A stretch of 41,850 nt of DNA from Nitrosomonadaceae bacterium (GTDB taxonomy: Bacteria; Pseudomonadota; Gammaproteobacteria; Burkholderiales; Usitatibacteraceae): positions 1-41,850 of the forward strand of contig JAJTHU010000057.1 of assembly GCA_021300055.1 (NCBI GenBank), read 5' to 3'. Both the position numbers and the translations under genes were made by a program. Below are positions 9,070 through 18,495 of this stretch, in pieces; positions within the stretch are counted from its first letter, which is position 1, and each line of letters opens with the position of its first letter. The notes under the pieces were generated by a model. It was not told the DNA's origin. It was given only the letters and a program-made list of their open reading frames with translations, and made no database searches.

Positions 9070-11880
9070 TCAGCTTGCCTTGCGCTTGCGCGCGACTGGC
9101 TTCTTGGCTGCTGTGGGTTTGGCGACTGACTTGGCCGCCTTAGGCTTGCTCGGCGCATCTTCAGTCACCGCCTCAGCGATTGCCCTGCTTGAACGCTTCG
9201 GTTTGCTAGCCGTTGCCGACAAACCACCCTTCTCCTCAAGTAGCGCGAGCGCTTCCTCAAGTGAAATCGAATCGGCCTTTTTCTTGTCGCGAATCGTTGC
9301 GTTGGTATCGCCGTGCTTCACATACGGTCCATAACGTCCGGCATAAACGCTCACCGGTGCGCCGTCAACCGGATGCTTACCTAAAATGCGTAGCGCACCG
9401 GCAGGCGCGCGCGCTGCACGCGCTCCGCCTTTGGCTGTTGCCGGATCGCGTTGCTCAAACTCGAAGCCGATCTTGCCGTCAGGTTGTTTGACGAGGAACG
9501 CCGAGAATGGCCGGCCTTTCTTGCTGATGAAGTTATCGAGTAGCGGCGTTTTGCCTTTTACCAACAGCTCAGCCATCTCAGAGCGCTCGATCGCTCGCTT
9601 GAGGATGGTGCGTCCTGAGCGGAAGTCGCAAGTTTTACTGGCGCCAACTGCCTTCTCGCAAACATAGGCGTTTGGTGTTTCGAAAACGCGCGAATCGCAC
9701 TTCGGGCAATTTCCGAGCGGCTCTTGGCCACTAAAGTCCGGCTCTTCGTCGTCGCCAATCTGGTCGCCCCATGAAAACTCGACGCCAAGGTCCTTGTTCA
9801 GAATCAAATTCGCCGAGAATGCTCGGCCCTGCCGACTTCGAAAACCGTCTAGCGGCCCGACTTCGCGCTTTGTGATTAGCGTTTCTGCTTCAGAAGCCTC
9901 AAGTTGCCGCCCCGCGAGAATTTTCCAGAACGCAAAATCGCATTTGATGCACGCAAACTTTTTGTAGTTCTCGTGTACTTCTCCACCGCATTTCGGGCAT
10001 GGGGTCGATAGTGCACCGAAGTCGCCTGGGATCGTGTCATGTTCGAAATTCTTGGCCTGACCAACGATGTGCTCGGTCATGTCAACAATCTGCGCCATGA
10101 ACTCTTCGCGCGACATCTTGCCTTCTTGCATTTGCGCGAGCTTGTGCTCCCACTCAGCCGTCATCTCGGGCGAGTAAAGCTCGGGAATGCCTAAGCCGTG
10201 CAACGCGATCATTAATGAAGAGGCCTTTGCCGTGGGGATCAACTCCCGCCCTTCTCGATGGACATACTTTTCAAACAGCAGGCCTTCGATGATCGCCGCG
10301 CGGGTGGCAGGCGTACCTAAGCCCTTCTCTTTCATCGCCGCACGCAGCTCTTCGTCATCGATCGCCTTGCCCGCCCCTTCCATCGCCGACAGCAAGGTTG
10401 CTTCGGTGTACCTCGCGGGCGGCTTGGTCGTATTTGCCTTCACCTCGACAGATTCAGCCTTTACCTTTTCCCCCGCCTTGACTGGAGCAAGATTGGTCGA
10501 AGCCGTTTCGTCATCTGCGTCGCGCCCATAGACGGCAAGCCATCCGGGATTCACGAGCACCTTGCCTTCGGATTTGAACGCCTCGCCCTCCACGCGCGTG
10601 ATGCGCGTAGTTTGCAAGAACTCAGCCGCCGGATAAAACACTGCCAAGAAACGCTTGACGACGAAGTCATACAACTTCTGCTCGATCTCGTTCAGCGACT
10701 TTGGCGCCTGCAACGTTGGGATGATCGCGAAGTGGTCTGAGACCTTTGCGTTGTCAAAGATACGTTTGTTAGGCTTTACCCAACCGCTGTCCAACACCTT
10801 TTTCGCGGCGACGTTGTATTCACCCTCTTTGAGCATTTCGAGAGTTTTCTTGACGGTTGGGAGATAGTCCTCGGGCAAGGCGCGCGAGTCTGTTCGCGGA
10901 TACGTCAGCACTTTGTGCTTCTCGTATAGCGCTTGCGCGAGACCTAGGGTCGTCTTTGCGGAAAAACCGAAGCGGCTGTTGGCCTCGCGTTGCAATGAAG
11001 TCAGGTCAAACAACAGGGGCGAGGCCTGAGTCGTTGGCTTGGCTTCTTCTTCAACCACGCCCTGTTTACCCAAGCACTTGGTGACGATGGCTTGCGCTCG
11101 CCTCTCGTCCCAGAGACGCTCGGCCTTGAGGTGTTCGTCGTCGTCAGATTTCTTGAATTTTTCATCAAACCAGCGCCCCGGATAATCACCACCCGCAGCT
11201 GAAAAAATACCGTGCACTTCCCAGTAGTCGCGCGGCTTAAAAGCCTTAATGCGCTCTTCGCGCTCGACCATGATCGCCAAGGTTGGTGTCTGTACGCGCC
11301 CGACGGTGGTAAGTTGAAAGCCCCCCGACTTCGAATTAAACGCCGTCATCGCGCGAGTGCCGTTGATGCCCACCAGCCAATCAGATTCAGAACGGCACAC
11401 GGCCGCGTCGGCCAAACCTTGTTTGGCCGACCCCGGCATCAAATCTTTGAATCCATCGCGAATCGCGCTTTGCGTCATCGACTGCAACCAAAGCCGCTTG
11501 ATGGGCTGCTTGGCTTTGGCGAATTGCACGATGTAGCGGAAGATCAACTCACCTTCGCGACCCGCGTCACAGGCGTTAATGAGCGTAGTGACGTCTTTGC
11601 GCTTAATCAGCTTGAGCAGCACCTTGAGGCGCGACTCTGTCTTTTCGATGGGACGCAACGCAAAGTGAGAGGGGATAGCTGGCAGGTGAGCGAACGTCCA
11701 CTTGCCACGCTTGACCTCTTCTTCTTCGGGCATCGCGATTTCAACGAGGTGCCCGACTGCCGAGGAGAGGACGTAATCATCACTCTCAAAATACTCGGCA
11801 TGCTTGGTAAATCCACCCAGCGCTTTCGCGATATCGTTTGCGACGGAGGGCTTTTCAGCAATGATGAGGCTTTTGGACAT
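9070..11880 (-). CDS. topB: DNA topoisomerase III (type IA) with zinc ribbons and Lys/Ala-rich tail
   Basis: MSKSLIIAEKPSVANDIAKALGG, active-site region VLTYPRTDSRALPEDY, cysteine motifs CPKCGGEVHENYKKFACIKC and CPKCDSRVFETPNAYVCEK. Confidence 0.93.
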   Translation of the reverse strand: MSKSLIIAEKPSVANDIAKALGGFTKHAEYFESDDYVLSSAVGHLVEIAMPEEEEVKRGKWTFAHLPAIPSHFALRPIEKTESRLKVLLKLIKRKDVTTLINACDAGREGELIFRYIVQFAKAKQPIKRLWLQSMTQSAIRDGFKDLMPGSAKQGLADAAVCRSESDWLVGINGTRAMTAFNSKSGGFQLTTVGRVQTPTLAIMVEREERIKAFKPRDYWEVHGIFSAAGGDYPGRWFDEKFKKSDDDEHLKAERLWDERRAQAIVTKCLGKQGVVEEEAKPTTQASPLLFDLTSLQREANSRFGFSAKTTLGLAQALYEKHKVLTYPRTDSRALPEDYLPTVKKTLEMLKEGEYNVAAKKVLDSGWVKPNKRIFDNAKVSDHFAIIPTLQAPKSLNEIEQKLYDFVVKRFLAVFYPAAEFLQTTRITRVEGEAFKSEGKVLVNPGWLAVYGRDADDETASTNLAPVKAGEKVKAESVEVKANTTKPPARYTEATLLSAMEGAGKAIDDEELRAAMKEKGLGTPATRAAIIEGLLFEKYVHREGRELIPTAKASSLMIALHGLGIPELYSPEMTAEWEHKLAQMQEGKMSREEFMAQIVDMTEHIVGQAKNFEHDTIPGDFGALSTPCPKCGGEVHENYKKFACIKCDFAFWKILAGRQLEASEAETLITKREVGPLDGFRSRQGRAFSANLILNKDLGVEFSWGDQIGDDEEPDFSGQEPLGNCPKCDSRVFETPNAYVCEKAVGASKTCDFRSGRTILKRAIERSEMAELLVKGKTPLLDNFISKKGRPFSAFLVKQPDGKIGFEFEQRDPATAKGGARAARAPAGALRILGKHPVDGAPVSVYAGRYGPYVKHGDTNATIRDKKKADSISLEEALALLEEKGGLSATASKPKRSSRAIAEAVTEDAPSKPKAAKSVAKPTAAKKPVARKRKAS

Positions 11881-12121
11881 TCCCTTGTGCTTTCAAAAGT
11901 TTGTTCACGCGTACGCAAAGGCCATCACAGCTCTTACGTGGGGCGCACATGATATGCGTTAGCCGCTTGCAAGCGCAAGCTAAACATTTTTTCAAAGTCC
12001 CGACGGGCGTTCCTGACCCGCTAGCCTGTGAGCTGAAATAAGCAAGTAACCCACGCGCGTGGACGCGATTCAACAGTGCAACTGCTTGGTGTAATCCGCT
12101 TGGATGATGCGCTACATCGCG

Positions 12122-13219
12122 CTAGAGCACACGTTGAAACCGACCGCCGGGAAGCTGTGAAATGATCCCCTGTATTTCCCAGAGGCTTAGTTTTCCCATG
12201 AGCGCTGGTGCGCTCTCTCCAGTACGAACCGCTAGTTCGTCAACACTAAACGGGTCGAATCCCATTGCATCACGCAATGCCGACGGCAGCTCGGATTCAT
12301 CGACCACATCTGATGCGCCGCTTCCAACTGCCATACCGAGCCAACCAAGTTCACGCAACACGTCTGATGCATCTTCCACTAGTTTCGCGCCTTGTTTAAT
12401 CAGGCCATGCCCACCCCTAGAGAGCGGTGAGTGAATAGACCCTGGAATCGCGAACACGTCTCGCCCATGATCGGCTGCACACCGCGCCGTGATGAGCGAA
12501 CCGGATGCGATGGCCGCTTCTACGACCAGCACGCCGAGGGATAGGCCACTAATGATGCGGTTCCGACGTGGAAAATTCTCAGCTAGCGGGGGCGTCCCGA
12601 GAGGATGTTCTGATAGCAGCAAGCCTTTTTCAGCAATCTCGCGCGCTAGCGGCGCATTGCGCGCTGGATATACCCGATCAAGTCCGGTACCGACCACGGC
12701 GATGGTCGATCCCGCTGCGTTCAGCGCGCCACGGTGTGCAGCCGCGTCAATGCCCAACGCAAGTCCCGGTACCACAGTTAGGGCCGATGTAGAGAATGCC
12801 TGTGCAAATCTTGTTGCTGTTTCACTGCCACTCGGCGTCGCGTTGCGGCTGCCGACAACCGCGATGCACTGCCGCTCCACAAGCGCTCGCTGACCCTTTC
12901 CATAGAGCAAGACAGGTGGATCGGGAATTTCGCGAAGCAATGCTGGATAGTCCGGCGCACCAATGGTAATGAGGTGATTGTTGGGTTCTGCGGCCCACTC
13001 AAGAGCAACTCGTATTTGGGATGTGCCATCAAATGCAAATATCGCATTCGCAGCGTCTGCGCCAAGCACTTGCGCGAGGTGTTGCTCTGTCGCTCCGCGT
13101 ATAGCCTTCGCCGATCCAAAGTTTTTCAGCAGTCGCTGTGTGCGTACGCTCCCAATGTTGGGCAGGAGACTAAGCCAGAGCCAATCCTCAGCGTCATCGC
13201 GGGTAGTCAAGTAAGGCAT
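12122..13219 (-). CDS. dprA: DNA-processing protein DprA
   Basis: GSRNATPSGSETATRFAQAF, GLALGIDAAAHRGAL, FPRRNRIISGLSLGVLVVEAAIASGSLITA, VFAIPGSIHSPLSRGGHGLIKQGAKLV. Start MPYLTTRDDAEDW at 13219 preferred. Confidence 0.95.
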   Translation of the reverse strand: MPYLTTRDDAEDWLWLSLLPNIGSVRTQRLLKNFGSAKAIRGATEQHLAQVLGADAANAIFAFDGTSQIRVALEWAAEPNNHLITIGAPDYPALLREIPDPPVLLYGKGQRALVERQCIAVVGSRNATPSGSETATRFAQAFSTSALTVVPGLALGIDAAAHRGALNAAGSTIAVVGTGLDRVYPARNAPLAREIAEKGLLLSEHPLGTPPLAENFPRRNRIISGLSLGVLVVEAAIASGSLITARCAADHGRDVFAIPGSIHSPLSRGGHGLIKQGAKLVEDASDVLRELGWLGMAVGSGASDVVDESELPSALRDAMGFDPFSVDELAVRTGESAPALMGKLSLWEIQGIISQLPGGRFQRVL

Positions 13220-13372
13220 GCGCAGCCTTCGTTCGCTCAGAAGAAGGCTGTGCAACGCGCATCGAATGCGGCGCGTTTACGCTCGACGCTTAAGTCGAGA
13301 CAGGTTGAATCAAATGTGAGACTTCACGACGCACCAAGCGCGCTTGTTCGCGCTGGGCGTATGAGCTGAGTG

Positions 13373-14545
13373 TTAGGGGCTTTGCACGATGTCGCCGACC
13401 TTGATGGGTCGTTTAGACGACATCACGAGCGCGTAGGAGACACGATCAAACACGCGAAACACGACCGCAAGACCGTTGCGCTCCAGCGGCAGCTGGACTT
13501 CAGCGGGGATACCTTCTTTTTCACGCCATGCTGCAGGCAGCAGTGACTTTGGTGACCAGCCTTTGCTGGTCTCTTCGCCAGTGTTCGTCGCCACCACCGA
13601 GCCACCGGTCTGTAGCGCAAGCACGTTACCCGCTTCGATACCACTGCGGCGACCAAGATTGAGAACGATGATCGAATACTGTGCGGTCTCCGTCACGCCG
13701 CCGACCACCGCTGCGACTGCCCCTGAAACCTTCTGCTCCGGCGCGCGCGGGCTGTACTGCGGCAGCGACACGTCACTGGCTGGCGTGAGTCTGTCGCCAC
13801 GATTGATTTCTTTAGTCGAGCGCAGAATCTCAAGCGTCGAAGGCGTTGTTTGTCCCTGCCCGAAGCGCGTCACGCGCGCGTCACCCAAGTACTCTGCCTC
13901 AAAGCCCAAGACTTCGCCGGTCACCGGATCGGTAATCCCCTTGCCCGGGCGGTATACGTTCCAACGAACGCCTTGATCAGCCTGCATACCGACGGCATAA
14001 ACGACGTTACCCGCACCGACGATGACGCGATTGTCTTCTGACGCGACGATTCGCGGTGCCTTATTCAGCGCGTCGGCCTCAGCCACCAGAGGAGCGCTCA
14101 AAAACGGCGCAATGACGCGCGCCGGAATGGATGGAATCGCTTGACCGATGCGTTCTTCGCGGATGCGCGGAGAGAGTCTGGCGCTGTCGCTGCTGCCTGA
14201 TGCAGACATCAACGTGAGCATTGGGCGGCCGCTCGCATCAAATGAAAGTTTCACCACGTCACCTGGATAGATTAGGTGTGGGTTCTTGATCTGGTCACGG
14301 TTCATGTTCCAGATCTCGGGCCAACGCCACGGCTCTTTCAGGAACTTGCCCGAAATATCCCAAAGGGTATCGCCCTTGACCACGGTATAGATGGTCGGGG
14401 CATCGTTGTTGAGTTGGAGCGGGTTATCTTTCGCTGCAACCTTGGTAGCCGCACCTTTGCTAGGGGCCGCTTCTTGGGCGGTTGGCAACGTTGGGGTTAG
14501 CGCGAAAAGCGCTGCTGCAACGAGGATTCCGGGTTTTTTGTGCAT
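13373..14545 (-). CDS. LysM peptidoglycan-binding domain protein, exported
   Basis: N-terminal signal peptide; LysM motif YTVVKGDTLWDISGKFLKEPWRWPEIWNMNRDQIKNPHLIYPGDVVKL. Confidence 0.9.
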   Translation of the reverse strand: MHKKPGILVAAALFALTPTLPTAQEAAPSKGAATKVAAKDNPLQLNNDAPTIYTVVKGDTLWDISGKFLKEPWRWPEIWNMNRDQIKNPHLIYPGDVVKLSFDASGRPMLTLMSASGSSDSARLSPRIREERIGQAIPSIPARVIAPFLSAPLVAEADALNKAPRIVASEDNRVIVGAGNVVYAVGMQADQGVRWNVYRPGKGITDPVTGEVLGFEAEYLGDARVTRFGQGQTTPSTLEILRSTKEINRGDRLTPASDVSLPQYSPRAPEQKVSGAVAAVVGGVTETAQYSIIVLNLGRRSGIEAGNVLALQTGGSVVATNTGEETSKGWSPKSLLPAAWREKEGIPAEVQLPLERNGLAVVFRVFDRVSYALVMSSKRPIKVGDIVQSP

Positions 14546-14839
14546 ATTCCTGGCCTACCTCTGAAATACGTGCCGATTTTGACTGCGCGACCCCGTTGGT
14601 CGCACCGGCACCGAGGGTGTCAACTCGTCCTGTCGATTTGCCTTAAGCGCCGCTTTCCAATACACTTACGAGTCGGCTGAACGAGTAGCTGGACGATTTC
14701 TAAGGCGCTTCGCCTCGCCGTCGGTTCAGGCGGTTGATCCAGAGCCGGTCCAGAGACGAACTCCGCACCACGGTTTGTCGCCGAAACTTAAGGTATTACT
14801 TTAAGATTCTGCACCTAATTTATTCAATTCGCAAGCAAA

Positions 14840-15397
14840 ATGGCCATTCTTGACGTCCTGACTTATCCCGATCCCCTGCTTCACCGCATCGCTGAACCCG
14901 TCAAGATAATTGATAGCAAAATCAAGAAGTTAGTCGACGACATGGCGGAAACCATGTACGCAGCGCCTGGAATTGGACTGGCTGCGACGCAAGTCGGCGA
15001 ACTCAAGCGCATCATGGTGATCGACATTACCGAAGACAAAAGCCAGCTCCGCGTTTTCATCAATCCTGAGGTCATTCGCAAAGAAGGTCTCGCGGTTCAT
15101 GAGGAGGGCTGTCTGTCCGTCCCAGGGTTCTATGACAAAGTAGAGCGCGCTGAAACGGTGATGGTGACCGCGCTTGACCGCGAGGGTCAGCGCTTTACCA
15201 TCAATGCTTCCGGGCTGCTCGCGGTTTGTATCCAGCACGAGATCGACCATCTCGACGGACACGTATTCGTTGAGTACCTCTCACCGCTCAAATCCAACCG
15301 AATCAAGAACAAGCTTATCAAGCGTCAACGCGAACTTGAGCGTGAGGCAGAGTTGTCTCAACCACGTCGCCGTATCTCTGCTGCTGCACGCGCCTAA
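14840..15397 (+). CDS. def: Peptide deformylase
   Basis: [31 protein letters not shown] motifs. Confidence 0.97.
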   Translation: MAILDVLTYPDPLLHRIAEPVKIIDSKIKKLVDDMAETMYAAPGIGLAATQVGELKRIMVIDITEDKSQLRVFINPEVIRKEGLAVHEEGCLSVPGFYDKVERAETVMVTALDREGQRFTINASGLLAVCIQHEIDHLDGHVFVEYLSPLKSNRIKNKLIKRQRELEREAELSQPRRRISAAARA

Positions 15398-15426
15398 GTC
15401 TGCGCTTGCGGCGCTGTCATACCGCC

Positions 15427-15457
15427 AAAAAACGCCGACCTGACGTCGGCGTTTTTT
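15427..15457. terminator. Bidirectional Rho-independent terminator between def and fmt
   Basis: AAAAAACGCCGAC-ctgac-GTCGGCGTTTTTT, perfect 13-bp arms with A/T flanks. Confidence 0.9.
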
Positions 15458-15530
15458 GTTTATGCTTCCCCCACGTTTCGGCTAACTATCTCGATTTCGC
15501 TCGCACGGCCGTATTGGAAAACGCTCCGTC

Positions 15531-16454
15531 ATGAAACTGATCTTCGCCGGCACTCCACCATTCGCTGCAGCCGCGCTAAGCGCGTTGCACGATGCCGGTC
15601 ACGAAGTTGCGCTCGTGCTAACGCAGCCGGACCGCCCTGCAGGACGCGGCATGAAACTCACGGCATCGGCCGTCGCCTTAACCGCTGGCAGCTTAGGGTT
15701 ACCCACGCTCAAACCGGTCTCCCTCAAGGACGACGCCATTCAGGCGGCGCTCCGACAAGTTAACGCAGACGTCATGGTGGTCGCGGCTTACGGACTGCTT
15801 CTGCCCAAAGCCGTACTGGACATCCCTCGGCACGGCTGCATCAATATTCACGCATCGTTATTGCCGCGTTGGCGCGGCGCGGCTCCCATCCAACGCGCCA
15901 TTGAAGCCGGGGACGGTGAAACCGGGATCGACATCATGCAGATGGAGGTCGGTCTCGACACCGGCCCTGTCCTGCATGAAAGGCGCATTGCGGTCGCGCC
16001 CGACGATACTGCCGCAACGCTCACGGAAAAGCTCACTGCGCTCGGCGCGACGGCGATTGTCGAGGCACTTCATGACCTGCCCAGCCTGACACCGCGCCCC
16101 CAAGACGCGGCACTCGCGAGCTATGCCAATAAACTCAGCAAATCCGAAGCCATCATCGATTGGGCCGCCCCAGCCAGTCAAATCGAGCGGCGCTTGCGCG
16201 CGTTCGATCCGTTCCCTGGTTGCGAGACTCGCCTCGGGGGTGAGCGTCTGAGAATTTGGCGTGGCAAGGTGGTCCCGCGCGCGCAAGCCGCAGCGCCGGG
16301 CGAAATCTACGCAACGTCGCCACACGAGCTCGTTATCGCCTGCGGCGTCGATGCACTCCAGGTACTGCAGGCGCAGCGCGACGGTGGCAAACGCGTGCAA
16401 GTCCACGATCTACTGCAATCCATGCCGTTAAAGGTAGGGCAAAAATGTCAATGA
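15531..16454 (+). CDS. fmt: Methionyl-tRNA formyltransferase
   Basis: MKLIFAGTPPFAAAALSAL, QPDRPAGRGMKL, INIHASLLPRWRGAAPIQRAI. Confidence 0.97.
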   Translation: MKLIFAGTPPFAAAALSALHDAGHEVALVLTQPDRPAGRGMKLTASAVALTAGSLGLPTLKPVSLKDDAIQAALRQVNADVMVVAAYGLLLPKAVLDIPRHGCINIHASLLPRWRGAAPIQRAIEAGDGETGIDIMQMEVGLDTGPVLHERRIAVAPDDTAATLTEKLTALGATAIVEALHDLPSLTPRPQDAALASYANKLSKSEAIIDWAAPASQIERRLRAFDPFPGCETRLGGERLRIWRGKVVPRAQAAAPGEIYATSPHELVIACGVDALQVLQAQRDGGKRVQVHDLLQSMPLKVGQKCQ

Positions 16455-17884
16455 AGCGTCGCTCGCCTCCGAACAAACCCCGGGGAACTGCGACACCACC
16501 GATCGCAGCGACGGATGCACGCACAGCCACTGCGGACACCGCACCCACACTGCCAGCGGGCGCTGTTCGCGGCATGGTGTTGGTGCAGGTCGTCGCGTAG
16601 CAGGTCGTCGGGCGCGTCATGGCAGGCAAAAACCTTGATCGCGAGATTGCAGAGTTGCTCGCCGCTAACCCATCACTCACGCAAAACGAGCGCCAAGCCG
16701 TTCACTCGATTTGCTTCGATACATTACGACATGCGGGGCTAATCAACGCGCAGCTCGACGTGTTGCTCAGCCAACCGCTCACTGATCCCGCCGTGCGCCA
16801 CTTGTTGCAAGTGGCATTAGCGCAGTTACAGTTTTCCAAAGCGGCCGCGCATGCCATCGTCGACCACGCTGTTGATGCTTGCGAGTTCATGGGTTTGGCG
16901 CGCGCTAAGGGCCTTGTAAACGCCGTACTCCGGAACTTCTTGCGCACGCCAGATAAGTTCGCACGCCAACGCTTCAAGGACCCGGTGGCGACACTCGATC
17001 ATCCACGCTGGTGGATTCAACGCGTACGCGCCGCCTACCCCGATTCCGCTGACAGCTTGCTTGCCAGCGCTGGCCTCCACCCGCCAATGCACTTACGCGT
17101 GAACGCTCGTGCGAGTAATCCAGAGGCGTATCTCGCGCAACTTGCGAGCGCCGGGCTGAGCGCGCATGCCTTGGGCATGGATGCAATCTGTGTTGAGAAC
17201 CCCATCCCGGTAAGTGCATTGCCTGGTTTTGCGGAGGGGATCGTATCCGTACAAGATCTCGGTGCGCAGCTCGCCGCGCACCTCTTGGCACCCAGAACAG
17301 GCATGCGTGTGCTCGACGCGTGTGCCGCCCCTGGTGGGAAAACCGGGCACCTCTTGGAATCTGCGGACATCGAGCTTACTGCGCTTGATACTGACAAATT
17401 TCGCCTCAAGCGCGTTGAGGAAAATCTGCGACGCCTCAAACTAAGCGCGCATGTTCAACAGGCGGATGCGGCACAGCCTAGCCAATGGTGGGACAAACGC
17501 CCGTTCGACCGCATCCTCCTCGATGTTCCCTGCTCAGGTTCAGGCGTCACCCGCCGACACCCAGACATCAAGTGGATTCGGCGTGAATCCGACATCAAGC
17601 GATTTATACAAACACAAGCCAAGCTACTTGACGCTCTTTGGCCTTGCCTCGCCCCTGGTGGCCAACTCCTCTACGCAACGTGTTCAGTTTTTGCTGAAGA
17701 GAATGAGGACGTGGTGAAGGCTTTCTTGGCCTCGCACCCCGATGCTGCAGAAGAGACTGCACTGCCTGACGCAGCCAGAAGCGCCGTAAACGCGCGTTCG
17801 TCACAAAATGCGCCGGGTCTGACACTGCTGGCCAACGAAGTACACGACGGTTTTTACTACGCGCTAATCCAGAAAAAGACGTGA
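16445..17884 (+). CDS. rsmB: 16S rRNA m5C methyltransferase RsmB/Sun; uninterrupted ORF starts at 16619, upstream in-frame segment 16445-16597 separated by TAG (16598-16600)
   Basis: NusB-like N-domain, AKGLVNAVLRNFLRTP, LDACAAPGGKTGHLLE, LLDVPCSGSGVTRRHPDIKW, LLYATCSVFAEENE. ATG 16445 overlaps the fmt stop and is in frame with 16619. Confidence 0.9.
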
Positions 17885-18495
17885 CCATCGCCCAGCACAC
17901 ACCTCGCTTGCACCGACAGCTGCCCAGCCATTGGGTGGCCTGCGTGTTCGCGTGGTTGATGCTGGTTTGGCCCACGCTCGCGGCAGGCGACACCGTAAAG
18001 GTAATCTCTGCACGTCTCGAGCAGACGGAGGATGGTTACCAACTCAACGCCGACTTTGACCTGCAACTGTCGAGCACGCTGCTTGAGGCCGTCCGTAAAG
18101 GCGTGCCGCTCTATTTCGACGTTGAATTCGAACTTACCCGTGATCGTTGGTATTGGTTGGACGACGTTGTGGTGAAGGGGTCGCGTGAGCGTCGTCTCAG
18201 CTACTCACCATTGACAGAGCAATACCGACTGACGACATCGGGTATTTCACAAAACATCAGTACGGCTGAAGATGTACGACGAGTCCTTTCGCGCATTCGT
18301 TCTTGGACGGTTGCCGAACGTGGCAGGTTCAAGCCGGGAGAGAAGATGCAAGCAGCCGTCAGGTTTCGGCTCGATACTGCGCAACTCCCCAAGCCATTCC
18401 AACTCAACACCATTGGTTCGCGCGAGTGGAGCTTGTCGAGCGAGTGGCAGCGATGGACCGTCACCATTGGTAAGGATGGGGGCGTGCAACCATGA
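17881..18495 (+). CDS. DUF4390 domain protein
   Basis: Conserved position between rsmB and ntrY-like gene; VDVEFELTRDRWYWLDD-type region. GTG start overlaps the rsmB stop. Confidence 0.85.
   Translation: MTIAQHTPRLHRQLPSHWVACVFAWLMLVWPTLAAGDTVKVISARLEQTEDGYQLNADFDLQLSSTLLEAVRKGVPLYFDVEFELTRDRWYWLDDVVVKGSRERRLSYSPLTEQYRLTTSGISQNISTAEDVRRVLSRIRSWTVAERGRFKPGEKMQAAVRFRLDTAQLPKPFQLNTIGSREWSLSSEWQRWTVTIGKDGGVQP

Noticed and set aside
15858-16406. 182-aa minus-strand ORF in fmt
   Set aside because: Antisense to a well-conserved gene; no recognisable motif.
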